Shown one piece after another: positions 26,681-34,641 of a stretch of 64,000 bases of DNA; position 1 is the stretch's first letter, and each line of letters begins with the position of its first letter. Location: NCBI RefSeq assembly GCF_016820495.1, contig NZ_JADHDU010000001.1, positions 248,257-312,256 on the forward strand. The letters run 5' to 3'. Made by a program: the position numbers and the translations under genes. Below the pieces are notes generated by a model, which saw nothing but the letters and a program-made list of their open reading frames with translations, had not been told where the DNA came from and made no database searches. This DNA is from Planococcus beigongshangi. Lineage in GTDB: Bacteria > Bacillota > Bacilli > Bacillales_A > Planococcaceae.

Positions 26681-27055
26681 AGCAGTAATGTTCCACCATC
26701 CCTTACAAATTTAGGCCCAGCAGTCGGGGCTCCTGTTTATACGTTTAACGATGGAGAGGAATGGATTGAAAACATTACGAAAATTACTGCAAACGGAATT
26801 GAGTTAACAGGATTCTATACAGACGACTTAGTGATTGAACCCGAATCAGAACTGTTTGATTATATTATTTTTCCTAACCCAGGGACGGAAGAGGAAATAG
26901 ATGGAGATTATGTAATCGTACTGCTTTTAGCAAAAATAGTAGAAGAAGGGTTAATTGATGAGAATGTCTCATCTCTTCAATTTGTTATCGAATCACGAGG
27001 GTATGACAACGTTATTTTAGATTTTGAATTTACACCTAGTGAAGAAACGGAATAA
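26681..27055 (+). CDS. Alternative 3' exon 3 of the S-layer gene (acidic C-terminal domain)
   Basis: An open frame of 124 codons starting AGC AGT AAT immediately after domain 6 in phase 0. It encodes a short Pro-rich lead (SSNVPPSLTNLGPAVGAP) and an acidic mixed alpha/beta domain (NDGEEWIENITKITANG, DGDYVIVLLLAKIVEEG, NVILDFEFTPSEETE). The overall layout, a helical segment and a terminal beta pair, resembles the ends of exons 1 and 2, but similarity is weak. It has no start codon in a sensible place; a later GTG at 26831 lacks a ribosome site. The terminator is 30 bases after the stop. Confidence 0.8.
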   Translation, partial: SSNVPPSLTNLGPAVGAPVYTFNDGEEWIENITKITANGIELTGFYTDDLVIEPESELFDYIIFPNPGTEEEIDGDYVIVLLLAKIVEEGLIDENVSSLQFVIESRGYDNVILDFEFTPSEETE

Positions 27056-27083
27056 ACGTAAATATCACCTGAATAAAAAAATA

Positions 27084-27110
27084 AACCTTGCCAACTGGCA
27101 GGGTTTTTCT
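27084..27110 (+). terminator. Terminator after exon 3
   Basis: AACCTTGCC pairs with GGCAGGGTT around AACT, followed by T-run. Confidence 0.85.
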
Positions 27111-27132
27111 TATGCAGCAATATTGAATAAAA

Positions 27133-27207
27133 ATTAAGAACACGGTACCTATCAGCGAGGTAGCAACTCACAACATTTATACATTCAATTTCGTCATTGC
27201 CAGTTAA
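27133..27207 (+). pseudogene. Relic of an S-layer-type 3' exon or gene end
   Basis: In one frame this reads NTVPISEVATHNIYTFNFVIAS then stop. The last part matches the C-terminus of the second SLH protein (NTV...DVTTETYTFNFVS, bases 35640-35712), including an 18-base identical run in TTATACATTCAATTTCGT. Upstream the frame is broken by a stop. It looks like the surviving 3' end of a decayed module. The rest of 27208-27440 holds a weak hairpin at 27226-27259 and nothing else. Confidence 0.55.
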
Positions 27208-27447
27208 TATTATCAATCTGTCTCAAATCCCCCAAGATAGAAAAATCTCTTGAGGGATTATATATTCTTACATTACACATACGATTTTCTCGTGTGTGGC
27301 TTTTGTTATGTTATCTAATTTTAATCAGAGATACCATTTCGGGAAAAGATTCGCCTACTTAATGTAAGCGATTCCATTAAGGTGAAGCTGTAAAAATCAG
27401 CGATTATGAATGTTGTGTAAATTAATTGTAAGTATATTCGAAATGCA

Positions 27448-27476
27448 TTGACTAGGAGACTTTTATTACGTAAAGT
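27448..27476 (+). promoter_or_regulatory. Promoter of splicing unit 4
   Basis: TTGACT (27448-27453), a 17-base spacer, TAAAGT (27471-27476). The predicted start is A27483, the first base of the domain 4 strand. Confidence 0.68.
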
Positions 27477-27482
27477 TGGTGT

Positions 27483-27602
27483 AGGGAATAAGTAAAAAGA
27501 CATACCACTGACGGAACGCCGTATGCGATGAAAGTTGCCTGTACGGTGTAGGCCCAGGCCGAAACCCGCGACAAAAAGAGAAGAGCGGCATAAGTTGGGA
27601 AT
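27483..27602 (+). ncRNA. Group II intron 3' half, unit 4 (domain 4 strand, D5, D6)
   Basis: AGGGAATAAG (27483-27492) pairs with 23914-23924 with one bulged base. Domain 5 is at 27516-27549 (CGC triad, GAAA loop). Domain 6 (27551-27602) keeps its stems by compensatory changes: CCCA/TGGG instead of CCCG/CGGG, and CCGC/GCGG instead of CCGA/TCGG. It ends GGGAAT. Confidence 0.9.
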
Positions 27603-27878
27603 AGCGAACCAGATCCAGATGAAGAATTACCAGGTGGAACTATTCCTGAAGGTGATTTCCCCGGAAATATTTTTAATGGAGATGTCACAGTCAACATTGA
27701 AAACCTTCCATCGTTGGAAAACGCAACAGTAAGAGGAACTTTGACAATCACCGGCGGTACACTTGGTGTCCCATTGGAATTGAACAATATCACAGTTGGA
27801 GGAGATTTTGATCTTACAGCCTTCGAAGGTAATACAACTTTCAATGATGTAGTGGTTGATGGTGATATTTTCCAGTAA
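27603..27878 (+). CDS. Alternative 3' exon 4 of the S-layer gene (short beta-rich domain)
   Basis: An open frame of 91 codons starting AGC GAA CCA directly after domain 6, phase 0. It encodes an acidic Pro-rich linker (SEPDPDEELPGGTIPEGDFP) and a repeated Val/Asn/Gly beta pattern (GDVTVNIENLPSLEN, GTLTITGGTLGVP, NNITVGGDFDLTAFEG, NDVVVDGDIFQ), suggestive of a small parallel beta-helix. It has no start codon or ribosome site near its beginning. A strong nested hairpin follows and separates it from the nuclease gene. Confidence 0.8.
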   Translation, partial: SEPDPDEELPGGTIPEGDFPGNIFNGDVTVNIENLPSLENATVRGTLTITGGTLGVPLELNNITVGGDFDLTAFEGNTTFNDVVVDGDIFQ

Positions 27879-27900
27879 ATATTATTTCTTAAGTATTTAA

Positions 27901-27955
27901 AAAACCGGCAATGCAGTTTTCCGCTGGAAAAACAGCTATGCATTGCCGGTTATTA
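27901..27955 (+). terminator. Nested hairpin terminator after exon 4
   Basis: A perfect 13-bp outer stem (AACCGGCAATGCA with TGCATTGCCGGTT) encloses a second hairpin (TTTTCC/GGAAAA); a broken T-run (TTATTATT) follows. It lies directly before the nuclease ribosome site. Confidence 0.7.
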
Positions 27956-27987
27956 TTCTGTCCAATTTGAGGAGGAAAAAACAAGCA

Positions 27988-30900
27988 ATGGCAAAAAATA
28001 AGTTTAAAAAACCATTTAATGCGCTATTATCCCTGGGCTTGGCAGCGAGTCTTGTATTGCCTGTAATGCCGACACCTATTTATGCTGCAACAGCCGCATC
28101 CGATTTGCTGATTTCAGAGTATATTGAAGGAACCAGCTTCAATAAAGCAATAGAACTCTATAATGGTACGGATGCTGCCATCGATTTGAGTCAATATACA
28201 TTGGAATTGCATTCAAATGGCGCAGCTGAAGCTAATCAGAAACTCGCTTTGTCAGGAACATTGGCACCTGGTGATACTTTTGTCGCTTACCACAACGATG
28301 CGGATGATCTGATCAAAGCGGTGGGTGATTTGGCGAACTCTACTGTCATCAATTTTAACGGAGATGACCCGGTCGTTTTGCGTAAAGGTGGAACCATCAT
28401 TGATTCCATCGGCCAAGCAGGCGCACGCGTTAATAATAAAGCAGACGTTACACTGGTCCGTAACGCCAACATCACAACAGGCGATACAGTGATCGATGAT
28501 GCATTCGATCCTGCTAAAGAATGGACCGTGTACCCACGAAACACTTTCGACCACCTCGGAACGCATCTAATGGATGGATCTGCCCCGGGTGACCCTGATC
28601 CTGATCCAGGAAATCCGGATGAGCCAGGTGATATCATTTCGATCGGAGACGCACGTAACGCTGAAATCGGACAAGTGGTCACGATCAAAGGCGTCGTAGC
28701 GGCGAACTTAAAGAACACGATTTCCGTTCAGGATGAGACTGGGGGAATCGCAGTACGTCCGACAAGCCTAGGCCTCGCGATCGGTGAAGAAGTGACATTG
28801 ACTGGGACACTCGCAGATTATCGCGGATTGCTTCAGCTTGATGGCGCGACTGTTGTCAAAAAAGGTGAAAACGCTGGCGAACCTGCAGCTCAGATTGTGA
28901 CTGGAGCGGAAGTTGGCGAAGAAACAGAATCCGAGCTTGTCAAGATTGAAAATCTCCAATTGGTCAGCGTCCAGGATGGTGGCGGCTGGGAAAACTTTAC
29001 AGCGAACGATGGAACAGTTGATTTCCTCGTCCGTGACGAGAGCAATTCGCTTGGCCTTGAAGTCGGCATGAGCTATGACTCGATCACTGGGATCGTTCAG
29101 CAGTTCGACAATGACTATCAGGTAATTCCCCGTTCTGAAGCGGATATCGTAGCGGATGCTTCGATTCTTCAGCCGGTTATCGCAACACCGGGCAGCGGCA
29201 CATTCGTTGGAAGCGTAGACGTGACATTGTCGACTTCGACAAGCGGAGCGGATATCCTTTATACAACGGATGGCAGCGACCCGAAAGCGAATGGAACAGT
29301 TTACACGGCACCGATCACCATCTCTGAAGATACGACGCTGAAAACTATTGCGAAAGCTGCAGACGGCACGTTCAGCGATGAAAGATCGTATGAATACAAA
29401 TTGACGGATAGCTTACAGATCCATGACATCCAAGGCGCGGGCCACAGCTCTTCATTCGATGGCGAGACAGTGGATGGCATTGAAGGAGTCGTGACATACC
29501 ATTATGTATTGAATGGCGCGAACTATTACCATATCCAAACACTGGATGCGTTGGCGGATAACGATCCGAAGACATCTGAAGCAATCACACTTTACAGCGG
29601 CAATAAAGCATGGCCTGTATCTATCGGCGACCTTGTGTCCGTTACTGGACAAGTGAGTGAGTATGCAATTGATGGATTTGGAGATCGTCAGGAAACTGAT
29701 TTGAAAACGACACAGATCAACGTTCGTGATGATCGCGGAGGCAACGTCCAAGTCCTTGAGCGTGGCGTAGCACTTCCAGAACCGATCACGATTGACGAAA
29801 GCAATATCCCGACTGCTATCGACAGCGACTACCTGCAAGTTTTCAATCCTGAAACAGACGCCATCGATTTCTGGGAAAGCCTTGAAGCGATGCGCGTAGA
29901 AGTTGGTACTGTGAAAGCTGTTTCACCACAGGAAAACGGCGACCTCGTCACAGTTCTTGAAGGTTCAGAGACAGACACGATTCACGGAGGTCTGCTTCTG
30001 AAAGAAAATGATGAAAATCCTGAACGCATCCAGTTCCGCCTGGAGCCGAACGGACCAGCACGTGATTTTGAAGTGGCGACCGGCGATAAATTCGAAGGCC
30101 CGATTGTCGGTGTCGTCGGATATTCGTACCAAAACTACAAAATCTACGCTTCTCTTGATGAAATGGAAGCAAAACACGTAGAAGGCGATACAAAGCCTGA
30201 AACAACAACTATCGTTAAAGCTGAAGACAAATTGACAATTGCATCGTATAACCTTGAGAACTTCTCGAACAATACATCTTCCACATCGAATGACAAAGCT
30301 CAGAAATTAGCACGTGCCTTTGCTCAGGATATGGAAAACCCGGACATCATCGGGGTAACGGAAGTACAGGACAATAACGGTCAAAGCCCAGGCGGCCCGG
30401 AAGCTGCACAAAGCTACGAGCGTTTGATCCAGGCGATCAAAGATGCTGGCGGCGTCGAGTATGAATACTTGAACGTTGATCCGGTAAACAATGCAGATGG
30501 CGGCGCACCGGACGCGAATATCCGTGTCGGTTTCCTTTACAATCCTGACCGCGTATCGGTAACAGGCGGAGAAAATCCTGGAAGCGCAACAACAGCTGTC
30601 GACTATGTAGACGGCAAATTGACGCATAACCCAGGGCGCATCGATCCGAATAATGCTGCATTCGACAGCAGCCGCAAACCGCTTGCAGCACAATTCGATT
30701 TCCAGGGTGAAAGTGTAGTTGTCATTGCGAACCACTGGAACTCTAAAGGCGGCGACACACCGACATTCGGTTCACAACAGCCACCAGTTCTTGGCAGTGA
30801 AAAGCAACGCAATGAAATCGCAAAAATCGTCTACGATTTCGTAGAAGATATCAAACAGGATAATCCTGAAGCGAATATCGTTTCTGTCGGAGATTTCAAC

Positions 30901-32517
30901 GATTTCCAATTTGCAAATCCATTGAAAATCCACGAAGGCGAATTGATGACGAACATGATTAACCTTGTGGAAGCGAAAGATCGCTATTCTTACGTTTACC
31001 AAGGAAATTCACAAGTATTGGATCATATCCTTGTATCCAATAATATGGTCGCAAATACTGAAATCGACGTTCTTCACATCAACGCGGACTTCACGGATAT
31101 GGCAGGACGCGCGAGCGACCACGATCCGGTTATGGTTCAAGTAGATCTGACTCCTGGTGATGACGGTGAAACTGTTGAACCGATCGAGCCAGAACGTTCA
31201 TTTACGTACACGAACTTGAAAACGAAGAAACTTTCAATCAGCCGTCCAAGCGTTTCCATTACATTGGATGCAGCTTCCGAAATCGCGGAAGGTGTCTTCT
31301 TCACTGGAAAATACGCTGAGTTCCACGGAGCAGGGTTTGTTGATACGAAAGTGACGATCAACCCGAAAGAAGCTGGCGCGATCATTGATTTCAAAGGAAC
31401 TGAAGTTGGCCATGTCGTTATTGACGGACCGAACGTTTCCGAAATCCGCGGCGCTGAAAACGTTGAAAAAATTGAATACATCAACGGTGCAGACGCAGAT
31501 GCGATTAAATTTTACACAATTGATGGAAAGCCAGTCGGCTCTCCATCAATTCCTTCTGATAACCAGGCACCAACTGTAACAAAACCATTCTTGAATGTAA
31601 CTGCTAAACAAGGCGAAACGCTTACATATGAGTTGAAGGACTACTTCAATGATGCGGATGGCGATGCTTTGACATTTAATGCAACTAAAGGGAAAGTCAG
31701 CGGATCTGCATTAACGCTGAACCTTGAAGCCGGCACGCACATCGTCGGTGTAACGGCGACTGATGGTGAAGAATCTGTCACGTCTACATTCTCGGTGACA
31801 ATTACACCAGCAGTTTCCGAGCCAGGCGACAATCCGTATTACTCGGATGCATATGGAAAACAAGGTCAGGCATTAAAAGACGCTCTGCACGAAATCATCG
31901 ATGGGCATAGAGAGCTTTCATATTCTGAAGCCCGCGATGCTTTGAAAGTAACTGACGAAGACCCGAACAACCCGAATAACGTTCTCCTTCTTTACTCAGG
32001 CGAATCACGTGCCAAGTCCATGTTCGGCGGCAATGTCGGCCAGTGGAACCGCGAGCACACATGGGCGAAATCCCACGGTGACTTCGGCACAAGCAAAGGC
32101 CCTGGCACAGACATTCATCACCTGCGCCCGACGGACGTCCAAGTGAACAGCTCACGCGGCAACCTGGACTTCGATAACGGCGGTTCTTCCGTTCCACGCT
32201 GTGATGAGTGTAAACGTGTCACCGGCGTATCATGGGAGCCACCAAATGATGTGAAGGGCGACGTAGCGCGGATGCTGTTCTACATGGCTGTCCGCTACGA
32301 GCCGGGCGACAAAGTTGACCTGGAGTTGAACGATCGCTTGAACAACGGAAGCAACCCATACCATGGCAAACTTTCAGTGCTTCTTGAGTGGCACGAGCAA
32401 GATCCTGTCGATGAGTGGGAACGCACCCGTAACGATAAGATCCAGGACTTCCAAGGCAACCGCAACCCATTCGTCGATCATCCGGAATGGGCAGCATCCA
32501 TCTTTGATGCGAGCTGA
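27988..32517 (+). CDS. Large secreted multidomain nuclease (LTD, OB-fold, chitobiase-type, EEP nuclease, endonuclease I)
   Basis: An exported protein of about 1509 residues with a signal peptide ending near TPIYAA. Domains in order: lamin-tail domain (~40-190, LLISEYIEGTSFNKAIELYNG), OB-fold region (~215-375), chitobiase-like C-terminal domain (VDVTLSTSTSGADILYTTDG, ~390-460), second OB-like region, an ExeM/NucH-type endonuclease/exonuclease/phosphatase core (LTIASYNLENF, GVTEVQDNNG, VVIANHWNSKGGD, GDFNDFQ, SDHDPVMV), a beta-rich segment, and a C-terminal endonuclease I/NucM domain (NREHTWAKSHGDFG, DIHHLRPTD). Two nuclease folds in one chain suggest extracellular DNA degradation for nutrient use. 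ATG 27988 follows GAGGAGG. No SLH domain is visible. Confidence 0.9.
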   Translation: MAKNKFKKPFNALLSLGLAASLVLPVMPTPIYAATAASDLLISEYIEGTSFNKAIELYNGTDAAIDLSQYTLELHSNGAAEANQKLALSGTLAPGDTFVAYHNDADDLIKAVGDLANSTVINFNGDDPVVLRKGGTIIDSIGQAGARVNNKADVTLVRNANITTGDTVIDDAFDPAKEWTVYPRNTFDHLGTHLMDGSAPGDPDPDPGNPDEPGDIISIGDARNAEIGQVVTIKGVVAANLKNTISVQDETGGIAVRPTSLGLAIGEEVTLTGTLADYRGLLQLDGATVVKKGENAGEPAAQIVTGAEVGEETESELVKIENLQLVSVQDGGGWENFTANDGTVDFLVRDESNSLGLEVGMSYDSITGIVQQFDNDYQVIPRSEADIVADASILQPVIATPGSGTFVGSVDVTLSTSTSGADILYTTDGSDPKANGTVYTAPITISEDTTLKTIAKAADGTFSDERSYEYKLTDSLQIHDIQGAGHSSSFDGETVDGIEGVVTYHYVLNGANYYHIQTLDALADNDPKTSEAITLYSGNKAWPVSIGDLVSVTGQVSEYAIDGFGDRQETDLKTTQINVRDDRGGNVQVLERGVALPEPITIDESNIPTAIDSDYLQVFNPETDAIDFWESLEAMRVEVGTVKAVSPQENGDLVTVLEGSETDTIHGGLLLKENDENPERIQFRLEPNGPARDFEVATGDKFEGPIVGVVGYSYQNYKIYASLDEMEAKHVEGDTKPETTTIVKAEDKLTIASYNLENFSNNTSSTSNDKAQKLARAFAQDMENPDIIGVTEVQDNNGQSPGGPEAAQSYERLIQAIKDAGGVEYEYLNVDPVNNADGGAPDANIRVGFLYNPDRVSVTGGENPGSATTAVDYVDGKLTHNPGRIDPNNAAFDSSRKPLAAQFDFQGESVVVIANHWNSKGGDTPTFGSQQPPVLGSEKQRNEIAKIVYDFVEDIKQDNPEANIVSVGDFNDFQFANPLKIHEGELMTNMINLVEAKDRYSYVYQGNSQVLDHILVSNNMVANTEIDVLHINADFTDMAGRASDHDPVMVQVDLTPGDDGETVEPIEPERSFTYTNLKTKKLSISRPSVSITLDAASEIAEGVFFTGKYAEFHGAGFVDTKVTINPKEAGAIIDFKGTEVGHVVIDGPNVSEIRGAENVEKIEYINGADADAIKFYTIDGKPVGSPSIPSDNQAPTVTKPFLNVTAKQGETLTYELKDYFNDADGDALTFNATKGKVSGSALTLNLEAGTHIVGVTATDGEESVTSTFSVTITPAVSEPGDNPYYSDAYGKQGQALKDALHEIIDGHRELSYSEARDALKVTDEDPNNPNNVLLLYSGESRAKSMFGGNVGQWNREHTWAKSHGDFGTSKGPGTDIHHLRPTDVQVNSSRGNLDFDNGGSSVPRCDECKRVTGVSWEPPNDVKGDVARMLFYMAVRYEPGDKVDLELNDRLNNGSNPYHGKLSVLLEWHEQDPVDEWERTRNDKIQDFQGNRNPFVDHPEWAASIFDAS

Positions 32518-32539
32518 ATTTTAATCGATAAAAAAAGGT

Positions 32540-32569
32540 AAGCACCTGCGAATGCAGGTGCTTTTTTCT
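32540..32569 (+). terminator. Terminator after nuclease gene
   Basis: AAGCACCTGC pairs with GCAGGTGCTT around GAAT, followed by T-run. Confidence 0.85.
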
Positions 32570-32652
32570 GTTTTATAGATTATAAGTGATAATTTTAACC
32601 GGCTTCAGTCATGCGTTTTTCTGATCAGTCATCAAATTTTTTCCCAAGTTTA

Positions 32653-32661
32653 TGATATAAT
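32653..32661 (+). promoter_or_regulatory. Extended -10 promoter before the membrane-anchored toroid protein
   Basis: TGATATAAT, extended -10, about 135 bases before the start codon; no good -35. Confidence 0.45.
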
Positions 32662-32796
32662 GTTCAGGTATCTTAATGCCTGTTGGACATTCAAACCAAT
32701 TAATTGAATGCCAAAATATATCAAAGATACACGATATACGATTCGCCTGGCTTTTTAGTTCCAGGTCCAATTTATAATAGAAAGATGAGTGATTAA

Positions 32797-34398
32797 ATGT
32801 GGAAGAAGATAGTGGCTGCTGTCACTTTAATCCTGGTTGTAGCAGCACTCATAGTTGCGGCATTTGTTTTTTTGAAGAATGAAACGCAAGTTTATGCTTC
32901 AGAAAAATTTAGTGTGTCAGTTACTGTGCCATTATTCATGAAGGTCGAAGAAGCGGAAATCACAGAGCGTTCAATTGAAAATGTAATAGATATTATACAT
33001 ACGAGAAAGCTCAGTTTGTTAGGCTTTGATATAGGGGCATTTGAACTGACTGAACGGACCCTGGGAAATGGCTCACAGTTTATATTTGAACGGGTCATAA
33101 ATGAGAGTTTTATTCCACTTCCGTTGGTAACAGCGGTGCAGGAGCTTGGGGAAATCAATCATAAAGATTGGAATCCTGTCGTGGTCGAACATGAATATCA
33201 TAAAGATTTTGGCACAGATCCCACTGTTAATCCATTTGGCAAAATAGAATTTGAAGGTGGAGATATATTGCAGGGTAATGTATATATTTCCACTCAAATG
33301 ATAGAGGAATATGAAAATGGTGATTCAAGTTATGTGCGTGAATTACAGGAAGAAGTACGTGAATTGGAATTGAAGGACGATTCCATAGAAAAATCATTCT
33401 GGCTGAAGAAGGATGAAATTGCTGAATCATGGCTGCTGGTATCAGAAGAAGATTTATTTGATTCGGCTGAAGTTGAAGATGACTGGATAGATTTTGCTCT
33501 CCACAATCAGACACAGCAATTGAATTGGTTGACATCTGACGGGCCATTTACGAAATTGCCACATTCACTGGAACCATATACACCTATGGGTTATGGCCGT
33601 GCAATAGGACGTTTTGAAGATAATATTTCCCTGAGATGGAATGCAGATACTCCTTCCGTATTTTTTGAATCGATGATTTTAAACTCCCGGGCGAATCTTA
33701 TCAATTATTTCGAGGAGTATGATGGAACTCGGTGGCCGACCGAATACACAAGTACATGGCTTAAAGATTCTTACGGTATTACTGCAACCTATGTAGATAC
33801 GCGTTTTAACGAGTATGTTGCTTTTTATTTGGATCAAACTGCAGAACTTTATGATGCGGATATTGATCAGGAAGATTTTGCGGTTGAAATTTACGCTGAT
33901 TACTTGTTGAGCCGTATTGAAGTTGGCGAAACGATTGAAGCGGGCGAAGGTTTTCTGATTGTAGATTATTTCGATGAAGATCCTGAGACCCCGATCACTC
34001 ATGCATCTCTGAACCACGAATTGGGTTGCTTGAAAATTCTTCTGGCAGCTTACGGAAACACTGAAGATGACAAATATTTGAATGCTGCGAGTAATATCGT
34101 TCAAGGAATCGAATATTTAGGGGAGCAGGATGGAGGCTGGATCCGCGAGAGCGGGGATTTATGGTACCAAGTGAATCCGGATGGTACATTCGAGGGCAAT
34201 GATTATCCACATCTGACTCTAATAGACTTACTAGAAACCCAAGAATTGTTCGAAGAACTTGGCATGGAACAAAATAATTATTTTAATGAGTTAATTGATT
34301 CGAAGTTAGGGTATATAGAGGCAGTAGACATTCAATTAAATGACAAGGCGATTGAACTATTGAATAACAGAAACATCAGCTATTCAGAAGCGTCCTGA
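32797..34398 (+). CDS. Membrane-anchored or secreted protein with a glucuronyl C5-epimerase-like C-terminal half
   Basis: A 533-residue protein with one N-terminal hydrophobic helix (IVAAVTLILVVAALIVAAFVF), then an extracytoplasmic part. I do not firmly recognise it. The C-terminal half (from about 260) has helix-rich repeats with LNHELGCLKILLAAYGNTEDDKYL, EQDGGWIRESGDLWYQV and YPHLTLIDLL, which recall the alpha/alpha toroid of D-glucuronyl C5-epimerases or other glycan-active toroid enzymes. The N-terminal ~230 residues match nothing I know. It stands alone between the nuclease and the second SLH gene, in a surface-glycan setting that is compatible with uronate chemistry. Function is unproven. 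Confidence 0.6.
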   Translation: MWKKIVAAVTLILVVAALIVAAFVFLKNETQVYASEKFSVSVTVPLFMKVEEAEITERSIENVIDIIHTRKLSLLGFDIGAFELTERTLGNGSQFIFERVINESFIPLPLVTAVQELGEINHKDWNPVVVEHEYHKDFGTDPTVNPFGKIEFEGGDILQGNVYISTQMIEEYENGDSSYVRELQEEVRELELKDDSIEKSFWLKKDEIAESWLLVSEEDLFDSAEVEDDWIDFALHNQTQQLNWLTSDGPFTKLPHSLEPYTPMGYGRAIGRFEDNISLRWNADTPSVFFESMILNSRANLINYFEEYDGTRWPTEYTSTWLKDSYGITATYVDTRFNEYVAFYLDQTAELYDADIDQEDFAVEIYADYLLSRIEVGETIEAGEGFLIVDYFDEDPETPITHASLNHELGCLKILLAAYGNTEDDKYLNAASNIVQGIEYLGEQDGGWIRESGDLWYQVNPDGTFEGNDYPHLTLIDLLETQELFEELGMEQNNYFNELIDSKLGYIEAVDIQLNDKAIELLNNRNISYSEAS

Positions 34399-34519
34399 TG
34401 CATTATTGAGAAAGTCTGGCAATCCTTTTAAAATGGAACTTCTATTGTAAGAGAAATTTGCAATAAATAATATTTTAATATTTTTAAATTTGTAAAATAT
34501 AGAAATATTATTTTAAGTA

Positions 34520-34528
34520 TGGTAAAAT
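34520..34528 (+). promoter_or_regulatory. Extended -10 promoter of the second SLH gene
   Basis: TGGTAAAAT (TG-n-TAAAAT), about 115 bases before the start codon, in an AT-rich stretch with no clear -35. Confidence 0.4.
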
Positions 34529-34641
34529 TCTACATGGAATTACATTTATTATTAAAATGTTGATTTGCAGACTGAATACTTTTTGCTTTTATGTGGGAGC
34601 AAAGCAAGATGAACACTTATAACATGAGGAGGAATTTATTT

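Noticed and set aside
24061..27602. The four repeats as group I intron or IStron ends
   Set aside because: The hairpin with CGC triad, GAAA loop and 3' bulge, followed by a stem with unpaired A residues and an AAT end, matches group II domains 5 and 6. No IS605-type transposase or group I P7/P3 elements were seen.
24061..27602. A diversity-generating retroelement
   Set aside because: No reverse transcriptase and no template/variable repeat pair with A-specific differences; the exons differ throughout.
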